Of a stretch of DNA of 46,832 bases, positions 8,216 to 15,685 are shown piece by piece. The notes beneath the pieces are model-generated. The model saw nothing but the letters and a program-made list of their open reading frames with translations, had not been told where the DNA came from and ran no database searches. The position numbers and the translations under genes were made by a program. The stretch is from NCBI GenBank assembly GCA_017457225.1, contig JAFTHW010000003.1:1-46832 (forward strand), given 5' to 3'. The stretch comes from Clostridia bacterium. Its GTDB lineage: Bacteria; Bacillota; Clostridia; Christensenellales; Borkfalkiaceae. Every line of letters begins with the position of its first letter. Position 1 is the first letter of the stretch.

Positions 8216-8351
8216 TGTCACACCATCTTAATAGTAAAACCCACGATAGGCGTATTATACTCATGTTCACGGCATACTATATTTCGGTAGAAATACGGTA
8301 TCGCTATAATCGGCTGTGGAAATGAGTTGGGTTATATACAATGGTGTGACA
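8216..8351 (+). ncRNA. Structured 5' leader, riboswitch-like, of unknown class
   Basis: The leader folds as one long branched arm. P1 is 11 perfect pairs (8216-8226 tgtcacaccat with 8341-8351 atggtgtgaca). P2 is 6 pairs (8238-8243 with 8328-8333). P3 is ACTCAT/ATGAGT (8259-8264 with 8322-8327) continued by 8 more pairs (8266-8273 with 8313-8321, one bulge and one G-T pair). The tip has ATAC/GTAT (8274-8277 with 8298-8301) and TATTTC/GAAATA (8280-8285 with 8290-8295) around the loop GGTA. I do not recognise a known riboswitch. It starts at the predicted transcription start and is followed by an attenuator, which is the layout of a ligand-controlled leader. Confidence 0.6.
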
Positions 8352-8355
8352 ACTA

Positions 8356-8407
8356 TGCGAGAGGTATTCTACGGTGTCATCTCGCAAGGGGTGGCACCTT
8401 ATTTTTT
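8356..8407 (+). promoter_or_regulatory. Attenuator with competing antiterminator, before the SLOG gene
   Basis: The terminator hairpin is 11 pairs with a GCAA tetraloop (8373-8383 with 8388-8398), followed by ttatttttt. It ends 3 bases before the ATG at 8411. The segment tgcgaga (8356-8362) is perfectly complementary to tctcgca (8380-8386), which lies inside the terminator stem, so the two structures exclude each other. The string aggggtggcacc resembles the T-box core, but its place inside the terminator stem and the absence of a downstream partner do not fit a T-box. Confidence 0.65.
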
Positions 8408-8410
8408 GAG

Positions 8411-8875
8411 ATGGAAGAAAAGATTTGTTCCTTTTTCGGGCACAGTGAAGTGGAGATCACAGACGAATTATATGCGATGACGGCTGCCGAGATTATGAGG
8501 TCGGTAGAGTTCGGTTGTCGCGTTTTTTATTTTGGCGGATACGGAATGTTCGACGATCTTTGCTATCGGATTGTAACGAAACTCAAGGAAGAAAATCCCG
8601 ACCTTGCCCTGAAACGGATCTACTGCGTTTCGCAGGAACGGTATTTGTGGAAAAAATCTCGCTATTTTAACCGAGCGGATTACGACGAAATCACGTATCT
8701 TATTCCGTCTTTTGACGGGTGGTATAAAAGTATTTATTTCCGCAACTGCGCGATGATCGACCGTAGCGACGTGGTCGTGTTTTACGCCGAAGAGCGGGAG
8801 GGAAGCGGAGCGTATAAGGCGTACCGCTACGCCAAAAAGAAAAAAGACAAACGCATCGTCAATTTATGGAAATGA
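8411..8875 (+). CDS. SLOG-family (YpsA/DUF1273-like) Rossmann protein (154 aa)
   Basis: This is a small cytosolic protein of the SLOG superfamily, predicted to bind nucleotides or nucleotide-derived ligands. Family marks are the N-terminal CSFFGHSEVE (residues 6-15), the FYFGGYGMFDDLCYRIV block near 39-55, the AMIDRSDVVVFYAEE block near 116-130, and the GSGAYKAYRYAKKK end, all typical of the short Firmicute SLOG proteins. The start at 8411 is chosen because MEEKICSFFGH is the conserved N-terminus; a longer reading from TTG at 8327 would begin inside the leader stem. The Shine-Dalgarno (tttgag) is weak and is part of the attenuator tail. The biochemical role is unknown. Confidence 0.78.
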   Translation: MEEKICSFFGHSEVEITDELYAMTAAEIMRSVEFGCRVFYFGGYGMFDDLCYRIVTKLKEENPDLALKRIYCVSQERYLWKKSRYFNRADYDEITYLIPSFDGWYKSIYFRNCAMIDRSDVVVFYAEEREGSGAYKAYRYAKKKKDKRIVNLWK

Positions 8876-8884
8876 TCGAGGCAA

Positions 8885-8922
8885 AAAAATGACTCCCCTT
8901 GTTTCGAGGGGAGTCGTTTTTT
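8885..8922. terminator. Bidirectional terminator between the SLOG gene and gap
   Basis: GACTCCCCT/AGGGGAGTC (8891-8899 with 8907-8915) is flanked by an A run on the left and a T run on the right. It ends the SLOG gene on the plus strand and gap on the minus strand. Confidence 0.9.
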
Positions 8923-8937
8923 CTTTGAAAGATTCGA

Positions 8938-9957
8938 TTAAAGTTCTGCGAAGTACTTAATCGTTCTAACCATCTGGCTCGTGTAGGAGTTTTCGTTGTC
9001 GTACCAGGAAACAACCTTTACAAGCGTCGTGCCGTCGCCCATAGGCATGCACTTCGTCTGCGTAGCGTCGAACAACGAACCGTACGTGATACCGATGATG
9101 TCGCTGGAAACGAGTTCTTCTTCCGTGTAACCGAAGGAAGCGGAAGCCGCTGCTTTCATAGAAGCGTTTACCGTAGCTGCGTCAACTTCGCCTTCGCAGA
9201 TCGCAACGAGCTGCGTAAGAGAGCCGGTGCATACGGGAACACGCTGCGCGCATCCGTCGAGAACGCCGTTGAGTTCGGGGATAACCAAACCGATTGCTTT
9301 CGCTGCGCCCGTGGAGTTGGGAACGATGTTCACCGCTGCTGCGCGAGCACGGCGAAGGTCGCCTTTTCTATGAGGTCCGTCAAGAACCATCTGGTCGCCC
9401 GTGTAAGCGTGGATCGTCGTCATATAACCTTTCTTGATCTTGCAGAGCTTGTTCAACGTGTTCGCCATAGGAGCGAGGCAGTTCGTCGTACAGGAAGCTG
9501 CAGAAATGATCGTGTCCGCTTTCGTCAACGTCTTTTCGTTTACGCTGTAAACAACCGTAGGAAGATCGTTGCCTGCGGGAGCGGAAATAACGACTTTCTT
9601 CGCGCCTGCGTTGATGTGCGCTTCGGACTTCGCTTTAGAGGTGTAGAAGCCGGTGCATTCCAAAACTACGTCAACGTCCAAAGCTTTCCAAGGGCAGTTG
9701 TTCGCGTCTTTTTCCGCGTAGATTTTGATGGTTTTGCCGTTTACGGTGATCGTGCCTGCTGCGTCGTCAGCGGATACGGTGTCAGCGAGAGCGTATCTGC
9801 CCTGCGCGGAGTCGTATTTCAAAAGGTGAGCGAGCATACTGGGGCTGGTCAAGTCGTTGATAGCGACAACTTCATAGCCTTCCGCGCCAAACATTTGTCT
9901 GAACGCAAGACGACCGATACGACCGAAACCGTTGATTGCAACTTTTACGTTTGCCAT
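8938..9957 (-). CDS. gap: Glyceraldehyde-3-phosphate dehydrogenase, NAD-type (339 aa)
   Basis: This is the glycolytic enzyme that oxidises glyceraldehyde-3-phosphate to 1,3-bisphosphoglycerate. The NAD-binding [10 protein letters not shown] is at residues 8-17, and Asp35 in AINDL favours NAD over NADP. The catalytic Cys is C156 in SAASCTTNC, with the partner His near residue 183 (TIHAYTGDQ). The C-terminal [16 protein letters not shown] is intact and the length is normal. It is a single gene with its own promoter (10042-10070) and terminator. Codon use is strongly biased (gcgtct, aacgtc), as expected for a highly expressed gene. Confidence 0.98.
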   Translation of the reverse strand: MANVKVAINGFGRIGRLAFRQMFGAEGYEVVAINDLTSPSMLAHLLKYDSAQGRYALADTVSADDAAGTITVNGKTIKIYAEKDANNCPWKALDVDVVLECTGFYTSKAKSEAHINAGAKKVVISAPAGNDLPTVVYSVNEKTLTKADTIISAASCTTNCLAPMANTLNKLCKIKKGYMTTIHAYTGDQMVLDGPHRKGDLRRARAAAVNIVPNSTGAAKAIGLVIPELNGVLDGCAQRVPVCTGSLTQLVAICEGEVDAATVNASMKAAASASFGYTEEELVSSDIIGITYGSLFDATQTKCMPMGDGTTLVKVVSWYDNENSYTSQMVRTIKYFAEL

Positions 9958-10041
9958 AATAAATGTCCTCCAAAATATGAAAAATTTAATTTGTGACTGT
10001 TTTTTTGGTAAAAAACGGGAATCCGCTTTCGTCCGAATAAT

Positions 10042-10070
10042 ATTCTACCACACTTTTTCTCTTTCGTCAA
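10042..10070 (-). promoter_or_regulatory. Sigma-A promoter of gap
   Basis: On the minus strand: TTGACG (10065-10070), a 17-base spacer, and TAGAAT (10042-10047). Confidence 0.82.
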
Positions 10071-10157
10071 TGAATTTTGAGCAATACTTGATAAAAATAT
10101 TTCTCCCTACGCTTAAAATCTTTTCGGGCTTCCGTTTTGTTTTTTTAAAAACTCCTG

Positions 10158-10262
10158 AAAACGATAATCGCCTCGGAACTTTCGCAGTTCCAAGGCAATT
10201 ACCTATATGATAAGGGGGAAAATGATGAGCTGTTTGATGTCGGTTTCCTCAACCGATTTACA
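10158..10262 (-). ncRNA. Candidate small RNA between gap and spmB
   Basis: The gene-free stretch 9958-10389 contains, on the minus strand, a promoter-like pair TTTACT (10291-10296) and TAAAAT (10268-10273) spaced by 17. Next come a hairpin TCGGTT/AACCGA (10240-10256) and an AG/C-rich linker. A terminator-like hairpin follows (GGAACT/AGTTCC plus GCCT/AGGC, 10166-10200), then atcgtttt. That makes a possible RNA of about 105 nt. No open reading frame with a ribosome binding site fits. I do not recognise the family. Confidence 0.35.
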
Positions 10263-10360
10263 AATATATTTTAACACGAAAAAGTCAAAAAGTAAAGAAA
10301 AAAAATAAAAATTTTTTCTACCGTTGAAAACTATAGAATACAAGCAAAAAATGTTAAAAA

Positions 10361-10398
10361 TTCACAAATTCACAAAAATTCACAAAAGTTCACAAAAA
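10361..10398. repeat. Short tandem repeat of ttcacaaaaa
   Basis: Four copies (10361, 10369, 10379, 10389) of a unit of 8-10 bases. The last overlaps the 3' end of spmB. Confidence 0.7.
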
Positions 10399-10905
10399 TC
10401 GGCACAAAAAGCAACACAAAACGACGGAAAGCAGGTAGGAAACGAGGGAAATGACGAGCGCAGATGTGAGTTTTTTACGTTTGAGTCCTGCAAAGTATAC
10501 CGCGCTGATATAAAAAATGGTATCCGAAGCTCCGTACGCAACGCACGCGCAACGGGCGATATAGCTGTCCACTCCGTACCGTTCGAGAATGTCCGAAAGC
10601 ACTGCGATCGAACCGCCGCCCGAGAGGGGCTTCATAAACAATAGAGGGGCGATTTCGGTGGGGACTCCCACCCATTTAAAAAGAGGAGAAAGGAGGTTGG
10701 AGAGTTGTTCGTCCAGGCCGCTGACTTCGAAGATCTTGGTCGCCATCGTGACGGTGGCGATATAGGGGAATACGGACAAGACGAGGGGGATTGCGCCTTT
10801 TACGCCTTGGGTGAAGCTTTCGTAGACCTTGACTTTCCGCGCCGAAGCGAAGAGAAACGAGATAATAAAAATCGTGGGAATGATCAGAGCGAATACACGT
10901 GTCAT
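10390..10905 (-). CDS. spmB: Spore maturation protein B (171 aa)
   Basis: SpmB is a polytopic membrane protein with a nucleoside-recognition (Gate) domain. With SpmA it is needed for proper spore core dehydration in Bacillus. Features are an N-terminal helix, FPYIATVTMATKIFE near residues 46-60, PLFMKPLSGGGSIAVL near 87-102, and the Gate motif YGASDTIFYISAVYF near 122-136. The start at 10905 overlaps the stop of spmA as ATGA. The ribosome binding sequence ggcaggt lies inside the end of spmA, so the two are translationally coupled. Length is normal for the family once the upstream in-frame residues are excluded. Confidence 0.93.
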   Translation of the reverse strand: MTRVFALIIPTIFIISFLFASARKVKVYESFTQGVKGAIPLVLSVFPYIATVTMATKIFEVSGLDEQLSNLLSPLFKWVGVPTEIAPLLFMKPLSGGGSIAVLSDILERYGVDSYIARCACVAYGASDTIFYISAVYFAGLKRKKLTSALVISLVSYLLSVVLCCFLCRFL

Positions 10906-11513
10906 TGCGTACCTGCCTGCTTTGTTTTTAGAATAGGAGTATAGAGCGACGCTTGAGATTTCCGTTTGGGGCGAAGAAAGAGCCACGTTAAAAAGACTCC
11001 CAAAACCGTGGAAAAGGCGGTGGTTAAAAGAGTAGGGAAGATCACGTCCGCAGGGGCGAGGCTATGCATTGCCGCGCGTACGCCGACGATGGACGTGGGA
11101 ATGAGCTGAATGGACGTGGCGTTGAGCACGAAAAACATCGCGGAGGAGTACTCTGCGTTTTCCGTTTTATCGAGAAGATTCGCCGCTTTGATGCCATAGG
11201 GAGTCGCCGCGCCCGCGATGCCGAGGAGATTGACGGACAGGTTCATACACACCGCGTTCAAGGCTTCCTCATCCTTTGTTTTAAAGAGTTTGGAGGCGAG
11301 GGGACGGAGGAGTTTGGAAACCGCGCGGCTCACGCCGCTATCTTCCCAGACTTGCATCAAGCCCAGCCAAACCGAATACGTGGCGATGAGGGAAAAGCTG
11401 ACGGTCGCGCTTTTGGAAGCTCCGTCTAAAATGCCGATGAGAAAGTTTTCGGGCGAGAGGGCGAGGAGTATCGCCGCCGAAGATAGAAATAAACAGAGAA
11501 AAAGAGCGTTCAT
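10902..11513 (-). CDS. spmA: Spore maturation protein A (203 aa)
   Basis: SpmA is the partner of SpmB, with the same Gate domain family. Hydrophobic segments are at about 4-28, 36-55 and 88-108, with a last helix near 160-180. The conserved NLLGIAGAATPYGIKAA (about 95-111) and FFVLNATSIQLIPTSIVGVRA (about 127-147) are diagnostic. The C-terminal tail is basic, and its last codons carry the ribosome binding site of spmB. The Shine-Dalgarno before the ATG at 11513 is weak (aaagga, 17 bases away). The pair is divergent from spoVB. Confidence 0.93.
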   Translation of the reverse strand: MNALFLCLFLSSAAILLALSPENFLIGILDGASKSATVSFSLIATYSVWLGLMQVWEDSGVSRAVSKLLRPLASKLFKTKDEEALNAVCMNLSVNLLGIAGAATPYGIKAANLLDKTENAEYSSAMFFVLNATSIQLIPTSIVGVRAAMHSLAPADVIFPTLLTTAFSTVLGVFLTWLFLRPKRKSQASLYTPILKTKQAGTQ

Positions 11514-11618
11514 ACGTTACTATATGCTTTGTCCTTTGGGAAAATGACGGGGGAAAGAAAATCCGTTCCGTTTCAAAAATGGCAAATAAAACCGAGCCGA
11601 ACGAGGCAAACTGTGGGT

Positions 11619-13100
11619 ATGGAACGCAAGGAAAGAACGAAGGGGCGGAACGCAGCCAAAAGAGAAGGTAAAAAACAGAACAAGAGTGGTTTTTTAAAGG
11701 GCGCGGCGTTGATCGCTTCGGGGGGATTTATCGCCAAGCTGATCGGGGCGGTGTATCGGATTCCGCTCACCAACCTCATCGGCGGATATGGACTAGGGTT
11801 ATACCAAATGGTTTATCCCGTATATTGTTTGCTGTTGACGGTGTCGGCGACGGGGATTCCGTCGTCGATTGCCAAACTCACGGCGGAGCGGATCGGGCAA
11901 GGGGAGTCGGGAAAATCGGTTTTGAAAACGGCGATGAAACTCTTCCTGATCATCGGCGCGGTGGGTACGGTATTGATGGCGGTGTTTGCTCCGTTTTTGG
12001 CGGCGGCGCAGGGGAGTAAATCGGTTTTGGGCGGATATTATACGCTCGCGCCGTCGGTGTTTTTAGTGTCGGCGATTTCGGTGTTTCGGGGCTGGTTTCA
12101 AGGCAAAAATAAAATGTTTCCCACCGCCGCTTCGGAGATCACCGAACAGCTTGTAAAAGTGGGGTTTGGATTGTTATTCGCATACCTGTACCGCTCGAAT
12201 GTGGAAAAAGCCGTCGTGGCGCTTCTTCTCGCCGTGACCGTTTCGGAGTTTGTTGCGCTCCTGCTCGTGTACGGGTTTTATCGGAGAGAGAAGAAAAAGG
12301 ACTCGGCGAAACAATCGGAAAACGAAGAGAAAAAAATTTCGTACAAGAGCGTTTTGAAATTGAGTGTACCCGTGACGTTCAGTTCCATTTTACTACCCCT
12401 TTCGGGGCTCATTGACAGCGTGCTCGTCACGCGGCTGCTCGCGGGGTTTACAAATGATGCGGTGACGTTGTACGGACTGTTTGCGGGGGGCGCGGTAACG
12501 ATTATCAATCTTCCCGTATCGGTATGCTACGGCGTAGCGGCGGCGAGCGTGCCGAGCGTGGCGGCGGCGGACGGAAAGGGCGCGGGCAAACGGGTCGGGT
12601 TTTCTCTGCTCGTCACCCTTTTGCTGTCCGTTCCGTCGGCGATCGGGTTGTATTTGTTTGCCGAGCCGGCGGCTAAGATCGTATTCAGAAGCTTGCGCGG
12701 AGAGGAGCTTGCAACCCTCGTTCGACTCGTGAAGATTTTTTCCGTGAGCGCGATTACGCTCTCGTGTACGCAAACGTTGTCGGCGTGTTTGACGGCGCAG
12801 GGCAAACCCCAGCACTCGGCGGTGTCGATGTTGATTGCGATCGGAGTGAAAACTTGCCTGCATTGGTTTTGGGTGCGGCGTTTTTCCGTTTTCGGCGCGG
12901 CTTATGCCTCGAACGTATGTTATTTGGTTGCTTTTTCCTTGGATTTGTTGTATAATTTACACGTACTCAAAATCAGAAAAAAGGAGCGAAATCGCAATGA
13001 TCACGGTAATCGGTTTGGGAGTGAGTCAAGGGGATCTGACCCGTCGGGGCGAGGAGAAAATTCGCAGGGCGGCGAGCTTGGGAGCAAAGATCGTCGTTAG
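11619..13100 (+). CDS. SpoVB/YabM-like lipid flippase of the MOP superfamily (493 aa)
   Basis: This multi-helix membrane protein of the polysaccharide-biosynthesis/MATE-like group has the diagnostic ASGGFIAKLIGAVYRIPLTN block near residues 33-52 and LGLYQMVYPVYCLLLTVSATGIPSSIAK after it. Relatives flip lipid-linked precursors for the spore cortex or cell wall. I chose the ATG at 11619; longer readings from 11529 or 11544 lack a better ribosome site. The N-terminus is Lys/Arg rich. The last about 35 residues (NRNDHGNRFGSESRG...) are hydrophilic and are read out of frame from the first 104 bases of mazG, which is odd. The order spoVB-like then yabN-like matches yabM-yabN in Bacillus. It could be SpoVB proper or YabM; the family does not decide this. 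Confidence 0.88.
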   Translation: MERKERTKGRNAAKREGKKQNKSGFLKGAALIASGGFIAKLIGAVYRIPLTNLIGGYGLGLYQMVYPVYCLLLTVSATGIPSSIAKLTAERIGQGESGKSVLKTAMKLFLIIGAVGTVLMAVFAPFLAAAQGSKSVLGGYYTLAPSVFLVSAISVFRGWFQGKNKMFPTAASEITEQLVKVGFGLLFAYLYRSNVEKAVVALLLAVTVSEFVALLLVYGFYRREKKKDSAKQSENEEKKISYKSVLKLSVPVTFSSILLPLSGLIDSVLVTRLLAGFTNDAVTLYGLFAGGAVTIINLPVSVCYGVAAASVPSVAAADGKGAGKRVGFSLLVTLLLSVPSAIGLYLFAEPAAKIVFRSLRGEELATLVRLVKIFSVSAITLSCTQTLSACLTAQGKPQHSAVSMLIAIGVKTCLHWFWVRRFSVFGAAYASNVCYLVAFSLDLLYNLHVLKIRKKERNRNDHGNRFGSESRGSDPSGRGENSQGGELGSKDRR

Positions 13101-14442
13101 AACGGCGTATACGGAGTCCTATCAATCGGTAAAGGAATTGGGAGTGGAGCATAGTTGCCTCGATTCCGTTTACGAAAGCAGTCGGAATCTAAGCTCCCTT
13201 GCCGTGAATCTCGCCAAAGCGGTGGAAGCGTGCGGAGAGAACGCGGTCTATCTCGTGGACGGCGCAGCGAGCGAGGACGCGTCGGTGAAGGCGTTGTACC
13301 GTCGCGCTCGCGGAAAGATCGAGATCGTGGACGGCGTTTCCAAAGTCACTTCGATCGCGCGGGCGGCGGCGTTTAAAAACTGTTCCTATGCGGCGGTTTC
13401 GGCGTATGAACTCCACGAAAAAGCGAGGAGCGGAAGCCTCGGTCTGCCCTTGATTGTGTACGATCTGGACGATCGCGACGTGGCGGGGGAGATCAAACTC
13501 CTGCTCGGCGATTTGTACGGCGAGGAAACGACGGTCCAATACGTGCGCGGCGGTAAAGCGGAGAAGATCAAACTCTATGAGCTCGATAGAAAAAAGGAAT
13601 ACGATTACACGTCGGCGGTGGCGATCGAGGAACAGGAGCTCTTGAAAAAGACGAGGTTTGGGCTCGAGGATTTGAAAGAGATCATCGTGCGTCTTCGCGA
13701 TCCGAAAGACGGTTGTCCTTGGGATAGAGTGCAGACCAACGAGAGTATTAAAATGTCCGCGGTGGAAGAGGCGTACGAGCTGGTGGACGCCATTGATTGC
13801 GACAACGACGAAAAGATTTTGGAAGAGACGGGCGACGTGATGTTGCAGGCGGTATTCCACGCGGTTTTGAAAGAGCAGACGGGCTCGTTCAACCTCACGG
13901 ACGCGCTCAGCGGAATTTGTCAAAAACTCATTTCCAGACATACGCACGTATTCGGGCAGGACAAGGCGAAAGACGCCGGCGGCGCGTTGTCGGTGTGGGA
14001 AAAGAATAAAATGACGGAAAAACACCAAACGACGTTTGCGGACTCGGTCAACGACGTGCCGAACTGTTTCCCGGCGGCGATGCGCGCGCAAAAGATCGGC
14101 AAGCGCGCGGCGAAAGCAGGGCTGGATTTTGCCGACGTTGCCGAGGCGGTTGGGCAGCTTCAAAAGGAGTTGGACGAATTCTTACTTGCTTACCGAAACG
14201 GCGGGAAAGAGGAAACGGAAAAGGAGCTTGGCGACGTGCTGTTCGCGGCGGTGAGCGTAGGCAGAAAGGCGGGCTGTGATTGTGAAAAAGCGCTCAAAGA
14301 AAGCGCGCAACGGTTTGCCAAGCGGTTTACGCTCGCGGAACAGAAAGCGCTTGCGGAGGGAAAAACCGTCACCGAGCTTTCGGCGGAAGAATGGGATTCC
14401 TATTACCGCGCGGCGAAAGCGGAACTTTTAAGCGGAAAGTAA
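12997..14442 (+). CDS. mazG: YabN-type fusion: tetrapyrrole methylase-like domain plus MazG (481 aa)
   Basis: The N-terminal part (about 1-205) has the fold of SAM-dependent tetrapyrrole methylases (MITVIGLGVSQGDLTRRGEEKI). The C-terminal part (about 225-480) is MazG, a nucleoside triphosphate pyrophosphohydrolase that removes non-canonical or excess NTPs. MazG marks are LRDPKDGCPWDRVQTNESI, the metal-binding EEAYELVDAID and EETGDVMLQAVFHA, and a second similar set near ELDEFLLAYRNG...EKELGDVLFAA. The ATG at 12997 follows AAGGAG (12980-12985). The start lies inside the 3' end of the flippase gene. The fusion and its neighbour are the same as Bacillus yabM-yabN. Confidence 0.93.
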   Translation: MITVIGLGVSQGDLTRRGEEKIRRAASLGAKIVVRTAYTESYQSVKELGVEHSCLDSVYESSRNLSSLAVNLAKAVEACGENAVYLVDGAASEDASVKALYRRARGKIEIVDGVSKVTSIARAAAFKNCSYAAVSAYELHEKARSGSLGLPLIVYDLDDRDVAGEIKLLLGDLYGEETTVQYVRGGKAEKIKLYELDRKKEYDYTSAVAIEEQELLKKTRFGLEDLKEIIVRLRDPKDGCPWDRVQTNESIKMSAVEEAYELVDAIDCDNDEKILEETGDVMLQAVFHAVLKEQTGSFNLTDALSGICQKLISRHTHVFGQDKAKDAGGALSVWEKNKMTEKHQTTFADSVNDVPNCFPAAMRAQKIGKRAAKAGLDFADVAEAVGQLQKELDEFLLAYRNGGKEETEKELGDVLFAAVSVGRKAGCDCEKALKESAQRFAKRFTLAEQKALAEGKTVTELSAEEWDSYYRAAKAELLSGK

Positions 14443-14459
14443 AAAACAAGGGGGCAGGT

Positions 14460-15416
14460 ATGCGATTATCCGCAATACGAATAGGCGATACGCAAACGGA
14501 CAACAACGTGTTTTTAGCGCCGCTTGCGGGATATACGAACTATGCGTTCCGCCGTCTTTGTAAAGGGTACGGCGCGGGGCTTTGCTATACGGAAATGGTC
14601 AGTGCGAAAGGCTTGAAATACGGCAGCGAGAACACGGAAGAATTGTTATATACTTCGGCGGAAGAGGGACTTACCGCGGCGCAGATTTTCGGCAACGAGC
14701 CCGATACGATGCGGGCGGCGTGTGAGCATAAGGCGTTAGAGCCGTTCCCGATCGTCGATATCAATATGGGCTGTCCCGTTCCGAAGATCTACAAAAACGG
14801 CGAGGGGAGCGCGCTTCTGGAAAATCCCCTTTTGGCGGAAAAGATTGTCAAAGAATGCGTCAAGAGCGGAAAGACGATCACGGTAAAATTCCGAATCGGA
14901 GTAAACGCCGAACGGCTGGTAACCGAGGAGTTTGCCAAGCGTATGGAGGGAGCTGGGGCGAGCCTGATCACGATCCACGGCAGAACGAAAGATAAAATGT
15001 ATGCGGGGGAAGTGAACTATCGAGAGATCGCGAAAGCGAAACGGTCGGTCAAGATTCCCGTGATTGCTAACGGCGGCGTGTTTTCCCTTGCGGACGCGGA
15101 AAAATTGATGGACGAAACGGGCGCGGACGGCGTGATGGTGGCGCGCGCGGCGCTGTTCGACCCGCAAATCTTCTGCTCGTTGACGGGTACTCCGACGGAA
15201 CATATACTCTCGATGTTCCAAAAGCAGTTACAATGGACGAGGCAGGTATGCGACGAACGCTTTACGACGGTATTTATGCGGAAGATGGCGGCGTTCTACA
15301 TAAAGGGCAAGAGGAACGCGGCGGCGTATAAGGAGCGGTTGTTTGCGGCAAAGACTCCGGACGAAACGCTAAAGATCGTAACGGAATTTTTCGGCGGAAA
15401 CGAAAGGGAAATATAA
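14460..15416 (+). CDS. dusB: tRNA-dihydrouridine synthase, DusB type (318 aa)
   Basis: This flavin enzyme reduces uridine to dihydrouridine in tRNA. Visible are LAPLAGYTNYAFRRLC (residues 19-34), the catalytic Cys in DINMGCPVPKI (about 99-109), the phosphate-binding KFRIG and HGRTK, and IPVIANGGV near 199-207. The start at 14460 follows aagggggcaggt; it lies 17 bases after the mazG stop, so cotranscription from the spoVB side is likely. A terminator follows. The call to the DusB subgroup rests on overall similarity; the target position in tRNA is inferred. Confidence 0.93.
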   Translation: MRLSAIRIGDTQTDNNVFLAPLAGYTNYAFRRLCKGYGAGLCYTEMVSAKGLKYGSENTEELLYTSAEEGLTAAQIFGNEPDTMRAACEHKALEPFPIVDINMGCPVPKIYKNGEGSALLENPLLAEKIVKECVKSGKTITVKFRIGVNAERLVTEEFAKRMEGAGASLITIHGRTKDKMYAGEVNYREIAKAKRSVKIPVIANGGVFSLADAEKLMDETGADGVMVARAALFDPQIFCSLTGTPTEHILSMFQKQLQWTRQVCDERFTTVFMRKMAAFYIKGKRNAAAYKERLFAAKTPDETLKIVTEFFGGNEREI

Positions 15417-15433
15417 AAAAGAGCAAAGAGGGA

Positions 15434-15461
15434 AAACGGGCGGAATTTCGTCCGTTTTTTT
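15434..15461 (+). terminator. Terminator after dusB
   Basis: A 9-bp stem (15434-15442 with 15449-15457, one G-T pair) and a seven-T tract. Confidence 0.85.
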
Positions 15462-15589
15462 GCTTGCGTATTTTCACCTAAGCGGACGGCTTTCGACGTT
15501 TTTAGAGGGCAAAGACGACGAATTTTCCCCTTTTTTGCCGAAAAGGACAAAAAATGTGGAAAGATGGGAAACTTTTTTTCTTCAAACGC

Positions 15590-15618
15590 TGTACTTTTTT
15601 ATTTTTTTATGGTATAAT
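15590..15618 (+). promoter_or_regulatory. Promoter of gyrB-gyrA
   Basis: TATAAT at 15613-15618, with a weak TGTACT at -35 (15590-15595, spacing 17). The leader is about 60 bases and is AT-rich, with A and T runs that can pair (tttttta/taaaaaa near 15643-15658). Confidence 0.65.
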
Positions 15619-15685
15619 AGTGGAGTAAAATAACGATTTTCCTTTTTTTAATAAAAAAGGAAAGCGAATCAGGAGAAAGGAGATT

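Noticed and set aside
8125-8325. Open frame of 66 codons before the SLOG gene
   Set aside because: It begins inside the terminator of the previous gene, has no ribosome site and overlaps the structured leader; its composition is that of AT-rich spacer.
8216-8351. Small transposable element ending in 11-bp inverted repeats
   Set aside because: No target-site duplication flanks the repeats, and the promoter, start site and attenuator arrangement fits a regulatory leader better; kept as an alternative only.
8327-8410. N-terminal extension of the SLOG protein from a TTG start
   Set aside because: It lies inside the leader stem and attenuator, and the family begins at the ATG at 8411.
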